Position numbers and translations under genes: made by a program. The notes below the pieces were generated by a model. That model ran no database searches and had not been told where the DNA came from. It saw only the letters and a list, made by a program, of their open reading frames with translations. Of a stretch of 64,000 nt of DNA, positions 1 through 9,508 are shown piece after piece. The stretch lies in the NCBI GenBank assembly GCA_016722515.1, contig JADKJE010000001.1, forward strand, positions 974,802 through 1,038,801, in the 5' to 3' direction. Origin of the DNA: Alphaproteobacteria bacterium (GTDB lineage: Bacteria; Pseudomonadota; Alphaproteobacteria; Rickettsiales; JADKJE01). How positions within the stretch are numbered: position 1 is the stretch's first letter; every line of letters starts with the position of its first letter.

Positions 1-333
1 TGCTGCAAATAATTTATCCAGCCTTTCCCACGCCTCTTCGCGCAATGCTTTTTCACGACTAACAACAGTACCACCTTTGCGGCTATCGATATGCTCAAGG
101 AAAACATCAATATCATCGCCCACTTTAAGTTCAGAAAGAGTAGAACCAAATTCTTTAAGAGGCACCTGCGCTTCGGATTTCAATCCGACATCAATGAAGA
201 TAACTTTATTGTCTATCGCAACAACGCGACCTTTAACAACCTCGCCTTCTTTGCTTTCTGTTATAAAGCTCTGCTCTAATAATTCTGCAAAATTTTCTGA
301 TGATCCAAAATCTTGGGCTTTTGACACTGCCAT
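1..333 (-). CDS. rpsA: 30S ribosomal protein S1, N-terminal part (gene continues beyond the window)
   Basis: The first 111 codons are visible, starting at the ATG at 333. The product is the S1 protein of the small ribosomal subunit, which holds mRNA at the ribosome through tandem S1 (OB-fold) domains. The visible part opens with a short helical tail (MAVSKAQDFGSSENFAELLE) and then the first S1 motif, with the typical VVKGRVVAIDNKVIFIDVG strand pattern, then SEAQVPLKEF. A GGAG-type ribosome binding site lies at about 342-346. The gene follows cmk on the same strand, the usual cmk-rpsA order in proteobacteria. The gene is cut by the window edge, not truncated biologically as far as can be seen. 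Confidence 0.93.
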   Translation of the reverse strand, partial: MAVSKAQDFGSSENFAELLEQSFITESKEGEVVKGRVVAIDNKVIFIDVGLKSEAQVPLKEFGSTLSELKVGDDIDVFLEHIDSRKGGTVVSREKALREEAWERLDKLFAA

Positions 334-350
334 GCAACACTACTCCGACA

Positions 351-370
351 TTTAGGATGAACATCCTAAA
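351..370 (-). promoter_or_regulatory. Perfect 9-bp hairpin in the rpsA leader
   Basis: TTTAGGATG and CATCCTAAA form a perfect inverted repeat with a 2-nt spacer, just upstream of the rpsA Shine-Dalgarno region. It is not followed by a T-run on the minus strand, so it looks like a leader hairpin (possible site of rpsA translational control) and not a terminator. The function is inferred from position only. Confidence 0.4.
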
Positions 371-380
371 CCACTAAAAA

Positions 381-423
381 GTTAAAACAACAAAGATGGG
401 TAGCATGAATATAACTGCCCATC
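381..423 (-). terminator. Probable Rho-independent terminator between cmk and rpsA
   Basis: Read on the minus strand, GATGGGCAG pairs with CTACCCATC (one G-T wobble) across an 11-nt loop and is followed by TTTGTTGTTTT. It sits after the cmk stop and before rpsA, so it may reduce read-through and let rpsA be controlled separately. Confidence 0.6.
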
Positions 424-481
424 CTCACACATACGCCTCTGGATTTTACAAGAATATTGCGGCGCTTAAGAAGCCTACCCT

Positions 482-1153
482 TTAAGAAATATTGCCCTGT
501 AAGCTTGAATGAATTAAGGCAACTATTCGCTCAAAAACAGCATCTGCATCCAAGTCAGTTGTGTCGATTACAACCGCCCCTTGCGCCTTCGCCAACGGGG
601 CTACTGCACGACCTTGGTCGCGCACATCCCGTTCTCGTAAATCCTGAAGAACACGTTCATATATAGCCGAATTGTCATTTTGATGCAACTCTTTATATCT
701 TCTCATCGCCCGCGCTTCTAGCGATGCCGTCACAAATAGCTTTATATCACTGTTTGGGCAGACCACCGTGCCGATATCCCTACCATCTAAAATAGCACCA
801 GCACCCGTATACGCAAATTCACGTTGATAAGCCAAAAGCGCAGCTCTTACTTCGGGGATCGCTGCAACTTTTGAAGCCATCTGCCCAACCTCTTCAGAAC
901 GCAACAAATGGGATCGTAAATCACTTTCTGTAATGAGTTTCGCTGCCTGTGTTATGTGTTGAACATGGTCAAACGAGACCCCCAGTTGAATAGCTTTAGC
1001 CGCAACCGCCCGGTATAAGGAACCCGTATCAAGATAACGTAAATCAAAGTATCGCGCCAAGCGCCTGGCTAAGGTTCCTTTGCCAGAGGCCGCAGGTCCA
1101 TCGATAGCTACGACAAATGGTTGCCGTACAAAAGGGATTTTTTCCTGGCTCAT
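482..1153 (-). CDS. cmk: Cytidylate kinase
   Basis: Phosphorylates CMP and dCMP with ATP in pyrimidine nucleotide supply; cytoplasmic. The 223-aa length is normal. The P-loop GPAASGKGT lies at residues 19-27, YLDTGSLYRA at about 40-49 is the NMP-binding signature of the family, and DGRDIGTVVCP near residue 122 and the MRRYKEL segment belong to the CMP-binding and lid regions. The ATG overlaps the aroA stop by 4 bp (ATGA), so it is translationally coupled to aroA. The order aroA-cmk-rpsA is a conserved proteobacterial cluster. Confidence 0.96.
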   Translation of the reverse strand: MSQEKIPFVRQPFVVAIDGPAASGKGTLARRLARYFDLRYLDTGSLYRAVAAKAIQLGVSFDHVQHITQAAKLITESDLRSHLLRSEEVGQMASKVAAIPEVRAALLAYQREFAYTGAGAILDGRDIGTVVCPNSDIKLFVTASLEARAMRRYKELHQNDNSAIYERVLQDLRERDVRDQGRAVAPLAKAQGAVVIDTTDLDADAVFERIVALIHSSLQGNIS

Positions 1154-2508
1154 GAGTCAACCTTATCAATTACAGCCCCCAAGGTCTGCATCAAATGAGT
1201 AAAACCAGGAAAACTGGTTTGAATCATTTCAGCTCCATCCACCGTCACTGGTTTTTGTGCAGCCATACCGCATACTAAGAATGACATAGCTATGCGATGG
1301 TCGTGATGCGTATTCACTTTTCCTCCCCCTTGCGGCGGTGTTCCGGTTCCTTCAACCACCAATGTATCGTCTTGTATAGCATGTGGAATCTGACACGCTT
1401 TCAACCCTTCAGCCACGGCAGTAAGACGGTCGCTTTCTTTGACCCTTAATTCGTGGAGGCCTTTCATGATCGTTCTGCCGTTAGCAAAAGCCGCTGCAAT
1501 ACTAAGAATGGGGTATTCATCAATCATCGATGGGGCTCGTTCAGCTGGAACCTCAATCGCTTTAAGCTGGCTGTAACGAACACGGATATCTGCCACATCT
1601 TCCCCGGCCTCTTCTCGTTGATTAAGCCAGGTAATATCTGCACCCATTTCCTGAAGTGAGATGAATAATCCAGTTCGAAGTGGATTCATACCGACACCTT
1701 GAATGGTTACATCTGATCCAGGTATGATAAGTGCTGCCACGATGATAAAAGCCGCCGACGAAGGATCACCGGGGACCCTAATACGCTGAGGTTTAAGTTC
1801 CGGCTGACCATGAATGGAAATAATCCGTCCTGAACTTGGCTTATGGTCTTCTACGGTCATATCGGCACCAAAGAAACGCATCATTTTTTCTGTATGATCA
1901 CGGGTTAAAATCGGCTCTATAACGGAAGTAGTGCCAGGAATATTCAGCGCCGCCAGTAAAATAGCTGATTTAACCTGAGCTGATGCAACAGGTAATGTAT
2001 ATTCAATAGGGATAGGCTGAGCAGCCCCTTCCACCATCATTGGGAGCAATCCACCCGTTCTTGCATGAAAGACCGCACCCATTTTTGCCAAAGGCTCACT
2101 GACTCGCTTCATTGGACGTTTACGTAAACTAGCATCACCGGTAAAAAAAGTTTTAAATGGATAGGAAGATACCAAGCCCATTAATAGCCGAGCACCCGTA
2201 CCGCTATTACCCAAATCCAATATATCATTTGGTTCACAAAGGCCGCCAACACCAACACCATCCACATGCCAGATACCATCATCATCGCGCTCAATAACCG
2301 CACCTAATTTTTTAAGGGCATCGCCTGTACGCAACACATCGTCGCCTTCGAGCAATCCTTCAATTGTCGAATGGCCAACAGCTTGCGATGCAAAAATAAG
2401 AGAGCGGTGGGAAATAGATTTGTCCCCAGGAACTTTCAACATGCCTTCCAGTTTTTTTCCTGGGCTAGAACGCAAATAACATAGTGTAGACAAGTCATGT
2501 TTGCTCAT
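1150..2508 (-). CDS. aroA: 3-phosphoshikimate 1-carboxyvinyltransferase (EPSP synthase)
   Basis: Joins shikimate-3-phosphate and phosphoenolpyruvate in the shikimate pathway. Motifs: PGDKSISHRS (27-36, substrate binding), LGNSGTGAR (99-107), RPMKRV, SAQVKSA, RDHTEK, and the C-terminal HDHRIAMSF segment. The LGNSGTGAR and SAQVKSA wording is that of alphaproteobacterial (class II type) enzymes and not the LGNAGTA form of Escherichia coli. Length (452 aa) is typical. It is the first gene of the aroA-cmk pair and overlaps cmk by 4 bp. A second shikimate gene, aroE, lies near 59 kb in an unrelated operon. Confidence 0.96.
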   Translation of the reverse strand: MSKHDLSTLCYLRSSPGKKLEGMLKVPGDKSISHRSLIFASQAVGHSTIEGLLEGDDVLRTGDALKKLGAVIERDDDGIWHVDGVGVGGLCEPNDILDLGNSGTGARLLMGLVSSYPFKTFFTGDASLRKRPMKRVSEPLAKMGAVFHARTGGLLPMMVEGAAQPIPIEYTLPVASAQVKSAILLAALNIPGTTSVIEPILTRDHTEKMMRFFGADMTVEDHKPSSGRIISIHGQPELKPQRIRVPGDPSSAAFIIVAALIIPGSDVTIQGVGMNPLRTGLFISLQEMGADITWLNQREEAGEDVADIRVRYSQLKAIEVPAERAPSMIDEYPILSIAAAFANGRTIMKGLHELRVKESDRLTAVAEGLKACQIPHAIQDDTLVVEGTGTPPQGGGKVNTHHDHRIAMSFLVCGMAAQKPVTVDGAEMIQTSFPGFTHLMQTLGAVIDKVDS

Positions 2509-2574
2509 AACTCTTTCTCCGGATTTTTCTACATTGGGCTCATCGCCACTGCCGATTAAAACTGACTCAGTCTA

Positions 2575-4581
2575 TTAATCAATGAGACGTTGCCATAATC
2601 CCTTAATAACAGAGGGTGCTTTCGCTTTAGAAGGCTGTTTTGCACGACCACCATGTTTTGGAATATTCTGCTCCTGACGTTTTGCAGCAGGCGCATTACG
2701 GCGTTTCCCTCTGGGGGCTGCCCTATGTTCAGAATGCCTGACAACAGGAACAAAATCCTCATGGTCATCCCCATCATTATCTGCCCCATCGATTGCCGCT
2801 TCTGCAATAGGTTCAGACCAGATACCTTGGGTCAATGGTTCTTTTGGTAATAATCGACTGCGATTCAATTTACGTCTTTCTAATCTAAAATCATCAACGC
2901 GGTTGGTATCAAACTCAAGGGTAATACGGCTTTGATATTCATCTTCCAGCATTCTGATTTCATAACGCTTGTTATTAAAAAGATAAAAACCAACCGTAGC
3001 GGGGACAAAACCGACAATTTCACACGCTTCACCTTTGGAAATTTCCGCCTTAACTGAACGCAGGAACATAGCCGCCACCGTAGATGGCGCCATAACCCGT
3101 CCATTACCTTTGCAATGTGGGCACGTAATGGTGTTCGTTTCAATAAAGCTCGGACGCAAACGCTGACGCGACATTTCAAGCAGACCAAATGAACTGATGC
3201 GTCCAATTTGGATACGCGCCCTATCCTGCTGTAAGGAATCACGCAATACACGCTCGACAGAGCGTCGATTTTTAGATTCCATCATATCAATGAAATCCAC
3301 AACTATCAGTCCCGATTGATCACGCAGGCGTAATTGTCGTGCCACTTCCTGAGCAGCCTCAAGATTGGTTTTAAGCGCTGTCTCTTCAACATTCCGTTCA
3401 GACGTTGATTTACCTGAGTTTACGTCAATAGCCGTTAACGCTTCTGTCTGATTGATAACCAGATAACCGCCCGATGGTAATGGCGCGTTATTTTCAAAAA
3501 ACGAATTCATCTGTTGTTCGATGTGATAACGCGTAAAAATAGGGACTTTACCTTTATACAGCTTCACCCGCGATAACGTTGAAGGCATAATAATTCTAGC
3601 AAACTCATGCGCTGCTTTATAGGCTTCTTCACCTTCGATGAGAATTTCGTCAACATCATCATCACATAGATCACGGATAGCGCGTTTGATCAAATCCCCT
3701 TCCGCATGGATGAAAGCAGGAGCAGATGACGAAATCGTATGCTCCACAATATTTTCCCACAGGCGCGACAAATATTCATAGTCTCGGCGCAATTCTTGTT
3801 CTGTTTTGCTGGCTCCGGCAGTCCTGATAATGATACTACCTTCTTCCTTAATATTCACGTTTTGCAGCACCGATTTTAAATAACGACGCTCTTCTGGATT
3901 AGATATCCGGCGCGAAACACCGCCTTGACGCGGACTGTTTGGCTTGAAAACACAACATCTGCCAGCCAACGAAATAAAGGTGGTTAATGTAGCTCCTTTA
4001 TTGCCGCGCTCTTCTTTGAGAACCTGAACCAACACGACTTGATTGCGCTTTACGACTTCCTGAATTTTATAACGACGAAGAATTTGCGAACGCTTAAAAA
4101 CAGCCCTACCGCCCTCTTCTTCACCTTCGCCATCATCACCAGAATCAGATTCACGAGCGCTTTCATCTTCAGCAATGGATTCTTCAGCATGATCGGCATG
4201 GTAATCATCACCAGCTGCTGGCGAATCAGACAGATTTTCAACACCAAGTGGCGGATGATTGTCATGCGAATCATCATCGTCATCAAATGAAGATGAGCCA
4301 ATCGCTTCGCTCAGCAATTCCTCTTTATCCTCCACGGGAATTTGATAATAATTAGGATGTATTTCAGAAAAGGGAAGGAAGCCATGCTTATCTTCACCAT
4401 ATTCAACGAAAGCAGCCTGAAGTGATGGCTCAACCCGCGTTATTTTTCCAAGATATACATTTCCTTTTGACTGCTTTTTAGCAGCCGTCTCATAATCAAA
4501 ATTCTCTATGCGGTTGTTATCGGCGATGACAACCCTGGTTTCATTAGGATAGATAGCATCAACAAGAATTCGTTTTGCCAT
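2575..4581 (-). CDS. rne: Ribonuclease E/G family endoribonuclease
   Basis: Single-strand-specific endoribonuclease for mRNA decay and rRNA/tRNA processing. An N-terminal S1 domain (about 36-210) is split by a strongly acidic insertion (about 91-160, runs of D and E), a feature of alphaproteobacterial RNase E. The catalytic core keeps the metal-binding aspartates in AIDVNSGKS (D386) and VVDFIDM (D429). The zinc link CPHC is at 487-490. After about residue 600 the tail is short and basic (RGKRR, KHGGRAKQ), so the scaffold region is much smaller than in E. coli (about 1060 aa). It is divergently transcribed from the amidase and PBP1A genes, a layout seen in other alphaproteobacteria. Confidence 0.95.
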   Translation of the reverse strand: MAKRILVDAIYPNETRVVIADNNRIENFDYETAAKKQSKGNVYLGKITRVEPSLQAAFVEYGEDKHGFLPFSEIHPNYYQIPVEDKEELLSEAIGSSSFDDDDDSHDNHPPLGVENLSDSPAAGDDYHADHAEESIAEDESARESDSGDDGEGEEEGGRAVFKRSQILRRYKIQEVVKRNQVVLVQVLKEERGNKGATLTTFISLAGRCCVFKPNSPRQGGVSRRISNPEERRYLKSVLQNVNIKEEGSIIIRTAGASKTEQELRRDYEYLSRLWENIVEHTISSSAPAFIHAEGDLIKRAIRDLCDDDVDEILIEGEEAYKAAHEFARIIMPSTLSRVKLYKGKVPIFTRYHIEQQMNSFFENNAPLPSGGYLVINQTEALTAIDVNSGKSTSERNVEETALKTNLEAAQEVARQLRLRDQSGLIVVDFIDMMESKNRRSVERVLRDSLQQDRARIQIGRISSFGLLEMSRQRLRPSFIETNTITCPHCKGNGRVMAPSTVAAMFLRSVKAEISKGEACEIVGFVPATVGFYLFNNKRYEIRMLEDEYQSRITLEFDTNRVDDFRLERRKLNRSRLLPKEPLTQGIWSEPIAEAAIDGADNDGDDHEDFVPVVRHSEHRAAPRGKRRNAPAAKRQEQNIPKHGGRAKQPSKAKAPSVIKGLWQRLID

Positions 4582-5020
4582 AAGTTATCTCCATAGCTGG
4601 AAAATCTGCCGGAAAACATCAGATGTCCTCCACCAGCAAGCAGCCATCTGGCAAACGCTACAGGGCCAACTCTTTTACCGCACTCTATAACCGACGTGTG
4701 TTTATTCACAGACATATGCGCTACTTTTGTTGTCACTGTGTCCGGCACCTGAAATCGCACCAAATCACACTGCTTTAAATTTTTAGACCAATGCCACACA
4801 TTGCTGCATGGCTCCCTAAGCACCTTCTAAAACTGGATATAACACGCCGTCTTCATTACGAAAAAGACTAACGCCAGCTTCAAAAGACACCTTTAATTTG
4901 TTTCAACGTTGTATTCAGCGTTAAATAAAGGTATATATACCCTTCGTTTTCAACTTCAAGGGTATAGCCCTCGCATTGTACCGGTTTATGGCCTCACAAA
5001 CAAACATTATTTTTGGTTGT
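4582..5020. other. Intergenic region between divergent rne and amidase genes
   Basis: About 440 bp without a supported gene. It must hold the promoters and leaders of rne (minus) and the amidase (plus). A perfect 12-bp palindrome GGTATATATACC lies at 4930-4941 and a weaker AGGG/CCCT repeat follows at about 4960. A long rne leader would fit autoregulation known for E. coli RNase E, but no specific element could be assigned. ORFs crossing it look like shadows. Confidence 0.4.
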
Positions 5021-6532
5021 ATGAAAAAACCTGATATATCACTATCATTATCCATATTGTTCAATAGGTTAAGCTTTAACTCATTCCGCGCAATTAGCCT
5101 GCTTATTTTGCTGTGTTCATTCCTCATTTTTCCACAATGGGCACAGGCAGATTTACTTCGTTACCAATGGGATACTTCTCGACCATCAACGCTCACTTTC
5201 AGTTTTTCAGAACGCGTCGATTTCCACGTTTTTTCATTAACGAATCCCAATCGCATTGTTATCGATGTTAAAGGTGCTACCTGGCCTGCATCACTTGCCG
5301 TGGACCAACCGAATCCTTCTTTTGTCCAATCCATCCGGTATCGCAATAAAAACGATCATGAGTCAAGAATCGTCCTCGACGTGAATACGCCTAATCTTTC
5401 CTGGACCCTTTCCAATAAAAATAATACATCCACGGAGCCGTTTGTAATTTCAATGACTATCAAGGGTAAAGAGTTAGAAGCAACCACGACTAAACATTCT
5501 CAATCCGGCAATGCAATACCATCTCCTCAACAGGAGAGCCAACCCAAAAAGAAAAATCCTCCAGTTGAGTATGATGGGAATATCAAAGAGGATCCTTCTT
5601 TATATATCCCTATCCCGGCCAACCCTTATGAGGAACTTGATGCACGTTCATCATCTGCGCCCCCTCCTCCCAAAGATGCAGTCCGCGCTGTTTTTTCTTC
5701 GCAACACCATATCCCACTCCCTGTTTTAAAGAATGCGGTAACAGAATCAGCCTCTAACCATTCATCATCAAGCGGACATTTTATACCCATACCTGCCTTA
5801 AAACCTGTAGCACCGTTACGAGTAGGAAGGGCACGCGCCCCTTATAAACCAGTTATTGTGATCGATCCTGGGCATGGAGGCAAAGATCCTGGCGCACAGG
5901 GACGGAGTAAATCCTGGGAAAAGAATTTAACACTTACTTATGGTTTAAGCCTAAAAAAGGCACTGGAAAAAACCGGAAAATATCGCGTGGTGATGACCCG
6001 AAGTACTGACGTGTTTGTCACACTTGGCGATAGGGTTGCTATTGCGCATAAGGAACATGGCGATCTTTTCATAGCCCTTCATGCCGATTCTCATAATGAT
6101 CCCCTTACTCATGGGCTTTCCGTTTACACCCTTTCGGAAAATGCTTCCGACCAGGAAGCCGCACGTCTTGCAAACAAGGCAAATAAGGATGATGCGATTT
6201 CTGGACTGGATCTTCCCGACCAAAATGAAGATGCAACCGACATATTGATCGATTTAATTCAACGTGACACCCAGAATAATTCTATCCATTTTGCCGAATT
6301 GATTACATCAGAGCTGAGCAAGCATATCAGCTTATTACGTAATGCCAATCGATCGGCCGGCTTCAGAGTCCTCAAAGCTCCTGATATTCCTTCGGTTCTC
6401 ATTGAAATGGGTTATCTCTCAAACCGAAATGAGGAAATGTTATTAAAAACAGCAAAATACCGCTCGTTATTCATCGATTCGTTAACCACAGCCATTAATA
6501 AATATTTTGCAGAAGAACGTGAAAAACAGTAG
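5021..6532 (+). CDS. amiC: N-acetylmuramoyl-L-alanine amidase, AmiC-type (AMIN plus Amidase_3)
   Basis: Periplasmic zinc amidase that cleaves the lactyl-peptide bond of peptidoglycan, usually for daughter-cell separation. From the ATG at 5021 the protein begins with a signal peptide ending FPQWAQA before DLLRYQWD. Then comes an AMIN domain (SFSERVDFHVFSL, IVIDVKG), a proline/serine-rich linker, and the catalytic domain with IDPGHGGKDPG, LFIALHADSHND and SVLIEMGYLSN, which carry the zinc ligands and the catalytic glutamate. In-frame ATGs at 4985-4990 would add about 12 residues before the signal peptide; 5021 is preferred because it gives a normal leader. The PBP1A gene follows after 33 bp, so the two are likely co-transcribed. 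Confidence 0.92.
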   Translation: MKKPDISLSLSILFNRLSFNSFRAISLLILLCSFLIFPQWAQADLLRYQWDTSRPSTLTFSFSERVDFHVFSLTNPNRIVIDVKGATWPASLAVDQPNPSFVQSIRYRNKNDHESRIVLDVNTPNLSWTLSNKNNTSTEPFVISMTIKGKELEATTTKHSQSGNAIPSPQQESQPKKKNPPVEYDGNIKEDPSLYIPIPANPYEELDARSSSAPPPPKDAVRAVFSSQHHIPLPVLKNAVTESASNHSSSSGHFIPIPALKPVAPLRVGRARAPYKPVIVIDPGHGGKDPGAQGRSKSWEKNLTLTYGLSLKKALEKTGKYRVVMTRSTDVFVTLGDRVAIAHKEHGDLFIALHADSHNDPLTHGLSVYTLSENASDQEAARLANKANKDDAISGLDLPDQNEDATDILIDLIQRDTQNNSIHFAELITSELSKHISLLRNANRSAGFRVLKAPDIPSVLIEMGYLSNRNEEMLLKTAKYRSLFIDSLTTAINKYFAEEREKQ

Positions 6533-6565
6533 TGTATCAAATAAGATCAACAGAGGGGTGTTATA

Positions 6566-9001
6566 ATGCTGCGGTGGATTAAGTTTTTTATCCTGAGTAT
6601 CTTTCTAGCCATTGTCGCTGGGGGGATCAGCATTGTTGGCGTCTTATTTTATTACACAAAAGACCTTCCAGATTATAATCAGCTCTCCAACTATCAACCT
6701 GCCATTGTCAGTCGGCTTTATGCAGCCGATGGAAAATTGATGGAAGAATATGCCAAAGAAAATAGACTCTATGTCTCCATCCATGCAATCCCACAGCAAT
6801 TGATCCATGCGTTTCTTGCCGCTGAAGATAAAAACTTCTTTCAGCATAGCGGCATTGATATGTACAGTATCTTTCGCGCTGGCGTTACCAATATCATGAA
6901 TTACGGGCGCGAAGGTCAAATGGTGGGAGGATCGACTATTACCCAGCAAGTCGTAAAGAATTTCCTCCTAAGCAATGAGCGAACACTGGAACGAAAAGTC
7001 AAAGAAGCTGTGCTGGCCGTCCGTATTACCCGCAGTTTCAGTAAAGAACAAATCCTTGAGCTCTATCTCAATCAAATTTACCTAGGAAACCGCTCTTATG
7101 GTGTTGCCGCAGCGGCACTTAATTATTTTAATAAATCCATCAATGAACTTACGCCCGAAGAAATGGCTTTGCTGGCATCGATGCCAAAAGCACCTTCAGA
7201 ATTTAACCCCTATCGCAATTACAAGCGCGCTAAAGAAAGGCGAGACTGGGTTTTGTCGCGTATGCTTGATGAAAAATATATCACCAAAGAAGCCTATCAG
7301 GTTGCAATAGAAGCACCTATACGGTTACGCTCACGTGAACAACATGAAATCGTAAAAGCTGATTTTTATGCCGAAGAAGTCAGAAGACGCCTGTTAGAAA
7401 AATACGGTGAAAAAATTCTGTATGAAGGTGGGCTGTCGGTACATACCAATCTTGACCCCACTCTCCAGGAACAGGCAACCCAAGCGCTTATTAAAGGGAT
7501 CATTTCTTTTGATCATCGCAAGGGGTGGCGTGGCCCACTTAAGCATATTCCTCTTAGTTCATCATGGGCACAGGAATTACAGCGTTATAATTACTCCATT
7601 AACAACGATTGGCAAATAGCGATTGTCCTGAGTGTTTCGCAAGCAGATGCAACCATTGGTTTTAAGGATAAGAAAACCGGGATCATTCCGCTTTCACAAA
7701 TGACATGGGCAAGCCATGAAGCAAATCCTTCTGCGGCCTCCATTCTTCATCCAGGTGATATTATTGCGGTCTCCGCAGTCTTGCCTCACGCTACATCACC
7801 ATCTACCCTTGCCTTAACTCCTCCGGTCTATACGCTACAACAAATTCCAGAAGTAAATGGAGCTGTGGTTGTGATGGATCCCCATACTGGTCAGGTAAAA
7901 GCGCTTGTCGGCGGGTTTAGTTCAAAAGACACGCAGTTTAATCGCGCTACACAGGCTATGCGACAACCTGGATCTGCTTTCAAACCATTTGTATATCTGG
8001 CAGCGATGGAAAAAGGATTTACTCCAGCAACGATTGTCGTTGATAGTCCGGTAGAATTAGATCAAGGTCCTGGCCTTCCGATGTGGCGCCCTAAAAATTA
8101 TTCCGGTGAGTTTTTTGGCCCAACACCACTGCGTCGAGGGTTAGAGGCTTCCCGTAATGCCATGACTGTGCAATTGGCACAAATGTTAGGCGTGGACAGC
8201 ATTGTTGAAATCAGCAAACGATTCGGCGTACTCGATAACCCAGCGGCTAATTATTCTATGGTATTAGGCGCTGCCGAAACAACCTTGCTTCGTATAACCA
8301 GCGGCTATGCGATGATCATCAATGGTGGCAAACGCGTTTCACCTATACTTGTTGAACGTATCCAGGATCGCAAAGGAGCGACTATTTTTCGCCGGGATAA
8401 TCGCCTGTGCGATGAATGCTCCATTAAAGAAGTAAACCAATTAACAGGGGTATTCCCCCCTGTGCTTGCCGATGACCGCCAGCAAATTACCGATCCTCAA
8501 TCTGCCTATCAGGTTATCTCCATGATGGAAGGTGTCGTAAAACGTGGCACAGCCATGGCAGCGTTGCGATTAGGTAAAACGGTGGGTGGGAAAACCGGTA
8601 CAACAAATAATAGTTATGATACTTGGTTTATTGGTTTCACCCCTGATATTGTGGTTGGCACCTATATTGGCTATGATATTCCCAAAACGCTTGGAAAAAA
8701 GGAAACAGGCGCATCTGTATCCCTTCCTGTGTTCATTGATTTCATGGAACATTACCTTAAAGACAAATCAGATATTCCCTTTCGTATTCCAGAGGGAATC
8801 AGCCTGGTCCGCATTGACCGTTTAACAGGCCAAGTGCCAGGACCTGATACACCAGAGAGCAATATTATGTATGAAGCGTTCAAGTCCAAGAATAATCCTT
8901 TAGGAGAAAGCACCACACCGGTGAATGTAACTGGTCATGATAGTGACTCACCCGTTCCTTCTGATAATTCATTGCCGCACGATACAGAGGGAATTTATTA
9001 G
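6566..9001 (+). CDS. mrcA: Penicillin-binding protein 1A (bifunctional glycosyltransferase/transpeptidase)
   Basis: Class A PBP that polymerises lipid II and cross-links peptidoglycan. A single N-terminal membrane anchor (about 7-29) is followed by a GT51 domain with AAEDKNFFQHSG (catalytic E87) and GGSTITQQ. The transpeptidase domain has PGSAFKPF (S470, K473), SRN (529-531) and KTGTT (676-680), all intact. The 811-aa length is typical. The gene is preceded by GAGGGG-like ribosome binding bases and lies directly after the amidase. A second, damaged class A PBP lies at 27.2-29.1 kb, so this copy is probably the main functional one. Confidence 0.96.
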   Translation: MLRWIKFFILSIFLAIVAGGISIVGVLFYYTKDLPDYNQLSNYQPAIVSRLYAADGKLMEEYAKENRLYVSIHAIPQQLIHAFLAAEDKNFFQHSGIDMYSIFRAGVTNIMNYGREGQMVGGSTITQQVVKNFLLSNERTLERKVKEAVLAVRITRSFSKEQILELYLNQIYLGNRSYGVAAAALNYFNKSINELTPEEMALLASMPKAPSEFNPYRNYKRAKERRDWVLSRMLDEKYITKEAYQVAIEAPIRLRSREQHEIVKADFYAEEVRRRLLEKYGEKILYEGGLSVHTNLDPTLQEQATQALIKGIISFDHRKGWRGPLKHIPLSSSWAQELQRYNYSINNDWQIAIVLSVSQADATIGFKDKKTGIIPLSQMTWASHEANPSAASILHPGDIIAVSAVLPHATSPSTLALTPPVYTLQQIPEVNGAVVVMDPHTGQVKALVGGFSSKDTQFNRATQAMRQPGSAFKPFVYLAAMEKGFTPATIVVDSPVELDQGPGLPMWRPKNYSGEFFGPTPLRRGLEASRNAMTVQLAQMLGVDSIVEISKRFGVLDNPAANYSMVLGAAETTLLRITSGYAMIINGGKRVSPILVERIQDRKGATIFRRDNRLCDECSIKEVNQLTGVFPPVLADDRQQITDPQSAYQVISMMEGVVKRGTAMAALRLGKTVGGKTGTTNNSYDTWFIGFTPDIVVGTYIGYDIPKTLGKKETGASVSLPVFIDFMEHYLKDKSDIPFRIPEGISLVRIDRLTGQVPGPDTPESNIMYEAFKSKNNPLGESTTPVNVTGHDSDSPVPSDNSLPHDTEGIY

Positions 9002-9241
9002 CAGCATCAGGTCTTACTTCACAGGATTCTTGACGTGTTCTCCCCCAATTGGCCCACCAAAAGGTGGGTCTGTTAACGTATAAATGATAATCCTAGAAAG
9101 TGAAGAACCAGCAAACTCAATTGTTATTGATTGAGAAAATTTGATTTGGGTGTCCTGCGGAGATTGGGTATATTCCTGTCATATCTTACGATCCAAGAAG
9201 AACAAGAACGGTAGGGAGTGTTTAAACATCCATCGTAATGG
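9002..9241. other. Intergenic region with a hairpin and a 13-bp IS-end-like sequence
   Basis: Downstream of the PBP1A gene there is a perfect hairpin CCCACC-AAAA-GGTGGG (9053-9068) without a good T-run, a weak terminator candidate. GGGAGTGTTTAAA at 9214-9226 is identical to the first 13 bases of the IS256-family element at 49852, next to the gene fragments that follow. No intact gene is seen. Confidence 0.4.
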
Positions 9242-9508
9242 TCATGGCCGGCTACCATCATCGAGGGTAGTAAGGTTTCCTGGTAGCTTGATCCTGTCTT
9301 TGGTTTGTTGGTAACTCACCCCAAAACTCATGCCAGAAAGTCCGCCAGTGAAACTGCTGTCCTTTTTATACACGTAGCTGGATTTATAACCGCGGTCGGC
9401 TTCTACGGCAATACCGATATTATCTTGGGCCTTGATGTTAATATCATTGCCAGCCGTTAGCGTAGAGCCACGCAAACTTTCCTGATCTTGCTTGAATCCT
9501 CAATCACA
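9242..9508 (-). pseudogene. Filamentous haemagglutinin / CdiA-type repeat fragment
   Basis: On the minus strand, a frame of about 88 codons between two stops reads GSTLTAGNDINIKAQDNIGI and later SSFTGGLSGMSFGVSYQQTK. This is the haemagglutinin-repeat wording of two-partner secreted adhesins and CdiA toxins (STLTAG..NI.A..N..I, then the SSS-type repeat), which are normally thousands of residues long. Here it starts without a proper start codon or signal and ends after about 80 residues, so it is a remnant. No partner TpsB transporter or immunity gene is nearby. Confidence 0.65.

Noticed and set aside
4506..4823. Minus-strand open frame upstream of rne
   Set aside because: It overlaps the rne start in another frame, has no recognisable domain, and is best explained as a shadow of the leader.
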